In this document: piece after piece, positions 7,143-8,913 of the stretch
How positions within the stretch are numbered: the first letter of the stretch is position 1
Layout of the letters: each line of letters begins with the position of its first letter
Assembly (NCBI GenBank): GCA_002371115.1
Contig: DFFY01000059.1
Span: 1 to 8,913, forward strand
DNA from: Bacteroidales bacterium UBA3764
GTDB lineage: Bacteria; Bacteroidota; Bacteroidia; Bacteroidales; UBA932
Direction: 5' to 3'
Length of the DNA: 8,913 nt
Made by a program: the position numbers and the translations under genes
Notes under the pieces: model-generated
What the model was told of the DNA's origin: nothing
Databases searched by the model: none
The model's input: the letters and a program-made list of their open reading frames with translations, nothing else

Positions 7143-8561
7143 TTATCGGGTTAAAACTACGTATGCTCCGGGCGCAAGAGGGATATCCAGCTCGCCTTTG
7201 TTGTAGATTTCGTCACAGAAGGCGTTCCGGTAATGGCCGTCCAATGTGAGTGTAACATTGACGGCAGGCGCTTCCAGGTTCAGGAAAGGCACGGCCACCT
7301 TGTCCCCCTGCGGACGGTTGTCGTTGGCATCGGCCTTTACCTCAGCCGCCTCCTGCTTGGCGGGAATGCCAAAGTTGGCCAGGACGATGACACTGTGGCC
7401 GCCCAGCTCACGTTTGAAAGCGACTACTCCTTCCGGAGCGTCTATCCAGGACAGTGCACCGCCCCTTTCGCCGGCAGCCAGGGCCGGATTCTGGTGCTTG
7501 AGGTTCACCAGCGCCTTCCAGAAGGCGGTGTATTTATTGGGTGCCCAGTCCGTGATGGGGTCTTTCTCGAAGAATTCCAGGCGGCGGTCCAGGCCAATCT
7601 CCTGGCCGGTGTAAATAAGCGGCTGGGAGCCGGGGAGGGTGAAGCAGAGCACGGCGCAGGCGTCGGCCGCCTTGCCTTCGCGCTCAAACTCGGTACCCGC
7701 CCAGGAGTTTTCGTCGTGGTTGGAGGTGAAGGTGAGGCGAAACGCTTCCTTGGGGAAACGGGCGGCGTCGCGAGCCACATAGGCCTTGAGGTCCTCCACC
7801 GTCTTGCTGCCCTGGGCCAGGCCGTTGAGCAGGTGGTGCAGTTCCCAGGCGTAATTGGCGTCGAAGGTGACCAGCGGGTCCGCCAGGTTGTCACGCTCCG
7901 CTTCCGCCAGCAGGTAGGCGTCCGGATAGTCCTTGTTGATGCCCGGAAGGATGCCATACCAGAAGGCGGCGGGCACTTCACCGGCGGCGTCGCAGCGGAA
8001 GCCGTCCACGCCCTTTTCCAGCCAGAAACGCATGGCGTCGTCCTGGGCCCACCACACGGCCTCGTTCTCATAGTTCAGGCTGCGGGTGTCCGTCCAGTCG
8101 TATTCCCAAATGGCGTTGCCTTCCGCGTCACGCTCGTAGAAATCGGCCGGTTTCGTAGACATCCACACATGGTCCGGGGCGGTCTGGTTGGCCACCCAGT
8201 CCAGGATGACCTTGAACCCCATGCCATGGGCGGCGTCCAAAAGGTCCTGGAAGTCCTCCATGGTGCCAAACTCCGGATTCACTTTTTTATAGTCCGATAT
8301 GGCATAGTAGGAGCCCATGGTGCCCTTGCGGCCTTCCGTGCCAATCTCGTACATGGGCATGAGCCAGAGAACGTCCACGCCCAGGTCCTTGAGGCGGGGC
8401 AGCTGGGCCTCCACGCCCTTGAAGGTGCCTTCCTCGGAGAACTGGCGGATATTGACTTCATATACAACGGAATTGTACGTCCATTCCGGATGATACTGGG
8501 TGTTTTTTGCGCAGGCAAAAAGCGTCAGGCTTGCCACGGCGGCGAATAAGATTTTTTTCAT
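7143..8561 (-). CDS. GH13 alpha-amylase-like lipoprotein
   Basis: First gene of the operon, a compact 472-aa alpha-amylase-family protein probably making internal alpha-1,4 cuts in maltodextrins. Signal peptide MKKILFAAVASLTLFAC gives lipid Cys17. The barrel begins near residue 28 (WTYNSVVYEVNIRQF). Region II is GFRCDAAGE with predicted nucleophile Asp191, region III YLLAEAE with acid/base Glu220, and region IV FTSNHDEN with Asp283. Region I is DWVANQ (121-126): the histidine normally ending this motif is Gln126. A short beta domain ends the protein (about 385-472). ATG 8561 is chosen because it starts a normal signal peptide and sits just after the predicted promoter. ATG 8573 would add four residues, and the longest ORF start at 8654 would run through the promoter and a long inverted repeat. 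Subfamily is not certain; activity on starch rather than short oligosaccharides is inferred. Confidence 0.92.
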   Translation of the reverse strand: MKKILFAAVASLTLFACAKNTQYHPEWTYNSVVYEVNIRQFSEEGTFKGVEAQLPRLKDLGVDVLWLMPMYEIGTEGRKGTMGSYYAISDYKKVNPEFGTMEDFQDLLDAAHGMGFKVILDWVANQTAPDHVWMSTKPADFYERDAEGNAIWEYDWTDTRSLNYENEAVWWAQDDAMRFWLEKGVDGFRCDAAGEVPAAFWYGILPGINKDYPDAYLLAEAERDNLADPLVTFDANYAWELHHLLNGLAQGSKTVEDLKAYVARDAARFPKEAFRLTFTSNHDENSWAGTEFEREGKAADACAVLCFTLPGSQPLIYTGQEIGLDRRLEFFEKDPITDWAPNKYTAFWKALVNLKHQNPALAAGERGGALSWIDAPEGVVAFKRELGGHSVIVLANFGIPAKQEAAEVKADANDNRPQGDKVAVPFLNLEAPAVNVTLTLDGHYRNAFCDEIYNKGELDIPLAPGAYVVLTR

Positions 8562-8588
8562 AAAAACGGTCATTAGTTCGTTAACATA

Positions 8589-8619
8589 CAATATTAAGCA
8601 TTTTTTGGCGCAATTGCAA
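8589..8619 (-). promoter_or_regulatory. Predicted Bacteroidota promoter of the amylase operon
   Basis: On the minus strand, TTG at 8619-8617 is followed after 20 bp by TAATATTG (8596-8589). This matches the Bacteroidota -33 TTG and -7 TAnnTTTG pattern with one mismatch in the -7 box. Transcription would start near 8583, leaving a leader of about 20 bases before the ATG at 8561. No strong Shine-Dalgarno sequence is seen, as is usual in this phylum. Confidence 0.5.
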
Positions 8620-8621
8620 CG

Positions 8622-8664
8622 CAACCCTTCCATTTTATGGAAGAACGGACGCATGGAGGGGTTG
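8622..8664. promoter_or_regulatory. Nested inverted repeat between divergent promoters, possible operator
   Basis: CAACCCTTCCAT (8622-8633) pairs with ATGGAGGGGTTG (8653-8664) over 12 positions with one G-T wobble and a 19-base loop. The same left arm also pairs perfectly with a second, nearer arm: CTTCCAT (8627-8633) with ATGGAAG (8637-8643). The repeat sits immediately upstream of the predicted -33 box of the amylase operon, where activators usually bind, and upstream of the lysS promoter. No T-run follows on either strand, so it is not a typical terminator. Confidence 0.45.
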
Positions 8665-8687
8665 AATGGGAATTGGTATAATTTTAT

Positions 8688-8695
8688 TATCTTTG
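8688..8695 (+). promoter_or_regulatory. Predicted lysS promoter -7 element
   Basis: TATCTTTG is an exact match to the Bacteroidota -7 consensus TAnnTTTG. Candidate -33 TTG triplets at 8662-8664 and 8673-8675 are not ideally spaced (23 and 12 bp). A start site just downstream would give a short purine-rich leader (GAAAAGAAGAAG) ahead of the ATG at 8724. Confidence 0.6.
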
Positions 8696-8723
8696 CAGTT
8701 CGATAGAAGAAAAGAAGAAGATT

Positions 8724-8913
8724 ATGGCATACGCAGAATTCAACGAGCAGGAGCTCGGACGCAGAGAATCCCTTGGCAAACTTCGTGAGCTGGGCATCAA
8801 CCCCTACCCCGCACCGCTGTACCCGGTGAACACCACCACGGCGGAAATTGCAGCCGGCTTCAAACCGGAAGAGGGCAATTTCCAGGATGTGTGCATCGCC
8901 GGCCGCATCATGA
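8724..8913 (+). CDS. lysS: Lysyl-tRNA synthetase, N-terminal fragment (runs off the window)
   Basis: The first 63 codons of a class II lysyl-tRNA synthetase, which charges tRNA-Lys with lysine in the cytoplasm. The N-terminus FNEQELGRRESLGKLRELGI, followed by a NPYP motif (residues 26-29), is characteristic of LysS. The stretch DVCIAGRIM at the window end is the first strand of the anticodon-binding OB fold. The frame is open to the right edge with no stop codon, so the gene is cut only by the window. It is transcribed away from the amylase operon from its own promoter and looks like ordinary housekeeping DNA bordering the operon. Confidence 0.92.
   Translation, partial: MAYAEFNEQELGRRESLGKLRELGINPYPAPLYPVNTTTAEIAAGFKPEEGNFQDVCIAGRIM

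Noticed and set aside
1233..8549. Long plus-strand open frames of 394, 450, 476, 677 and 438 codons opposite the minus-strand genes
   Set aside because: For the frame I checked (5216-7249), codons occupy the same triplets as the sense codons, so it stays open simply because the sense gene rarely uses TTA, CTA and TCA. The translations show no recognisable domains, while the sense proteins carry complete catalytic motifs.
8562..8654. N-terminal extension of the first amylase to an ATG at 8654
   Set aside because: It would place 31 non-signal residues before a normal lipoprotein signal peptide and would start inside the inverted repeat, upstream of the predicted promoter.

Overview
The window looks like chromosomal DNA from a moderately GC-rich Bacteroidota, most likely a gut or rumen Bacteroidales. 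The reasons are the starch-utilisation enzymes SusA-like GH13 and SusB-like GH97, three lipoprotein signal peptides, TAnnTTTG-type promoter elements, and an intergenic repeat whose translation reads VILNEVKNL. Genus cannot be decided from this sequence.

Layout. A five-gene unit runs leftward on the minus strand. In transcription order it holds a small GH13 alpha-amylase-like lipoprotein (8561-7143), a SusA-type GH13 neopullulanase/cyclomaltodextrinase lipoprotein (7138-5162), a SusB-type GH97 alpha-glucosidase lipoprotein (5114-2922), a nucleoside/uridine-kinase-like ATPase with a threonyl-tRNA-synthetase-like N-terminus (2918-1245), and a Gfo/Idh/MocA oxidoreductase (1202-186). The gaps are 4, 47, 3 and 42 bp. 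The 47-bp gap is almost wholly filled by a dispersed-type repeat. The left 185 bases are non-coding and hold two hairpins with the same GGTTGG/CCAACC core, one of them a plausible terminator, plus a very GC-rich stretch. At the right edge, divergent from the operon, is the start of lysS (lysyl-tRNA synthetase, 8724 onward).

How it works together. The three lipoprotein glycosidases form a maltodextrin-degrading set: an endo-acting amylase, a neopullulanase-like enzyme, and an exo-acting alpha-glucosidase releasing glucose. None shows an obvious acidic surface-export signal after the lipid-bearing cysteine, so a periplasm-facing location is inferred. No SusC/SusD transporter and no regulator lie in the window. 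The kinase and the oxidoreductase are cytoplasmic, and their link to starch use is only positional. A nested inverted repeat just upstream of the predicted operon promoter is a candidate regulator site.

Nothing here amounts to a clearly new biological system. The items most worth checking are the intra-operon repeat, the nested inverted repeat between the divergent promoters, a His-to-Gln change in a conserved amylase motif, and the aberrant C-terminus of the oxidoreductase next to the GC-rich segment.
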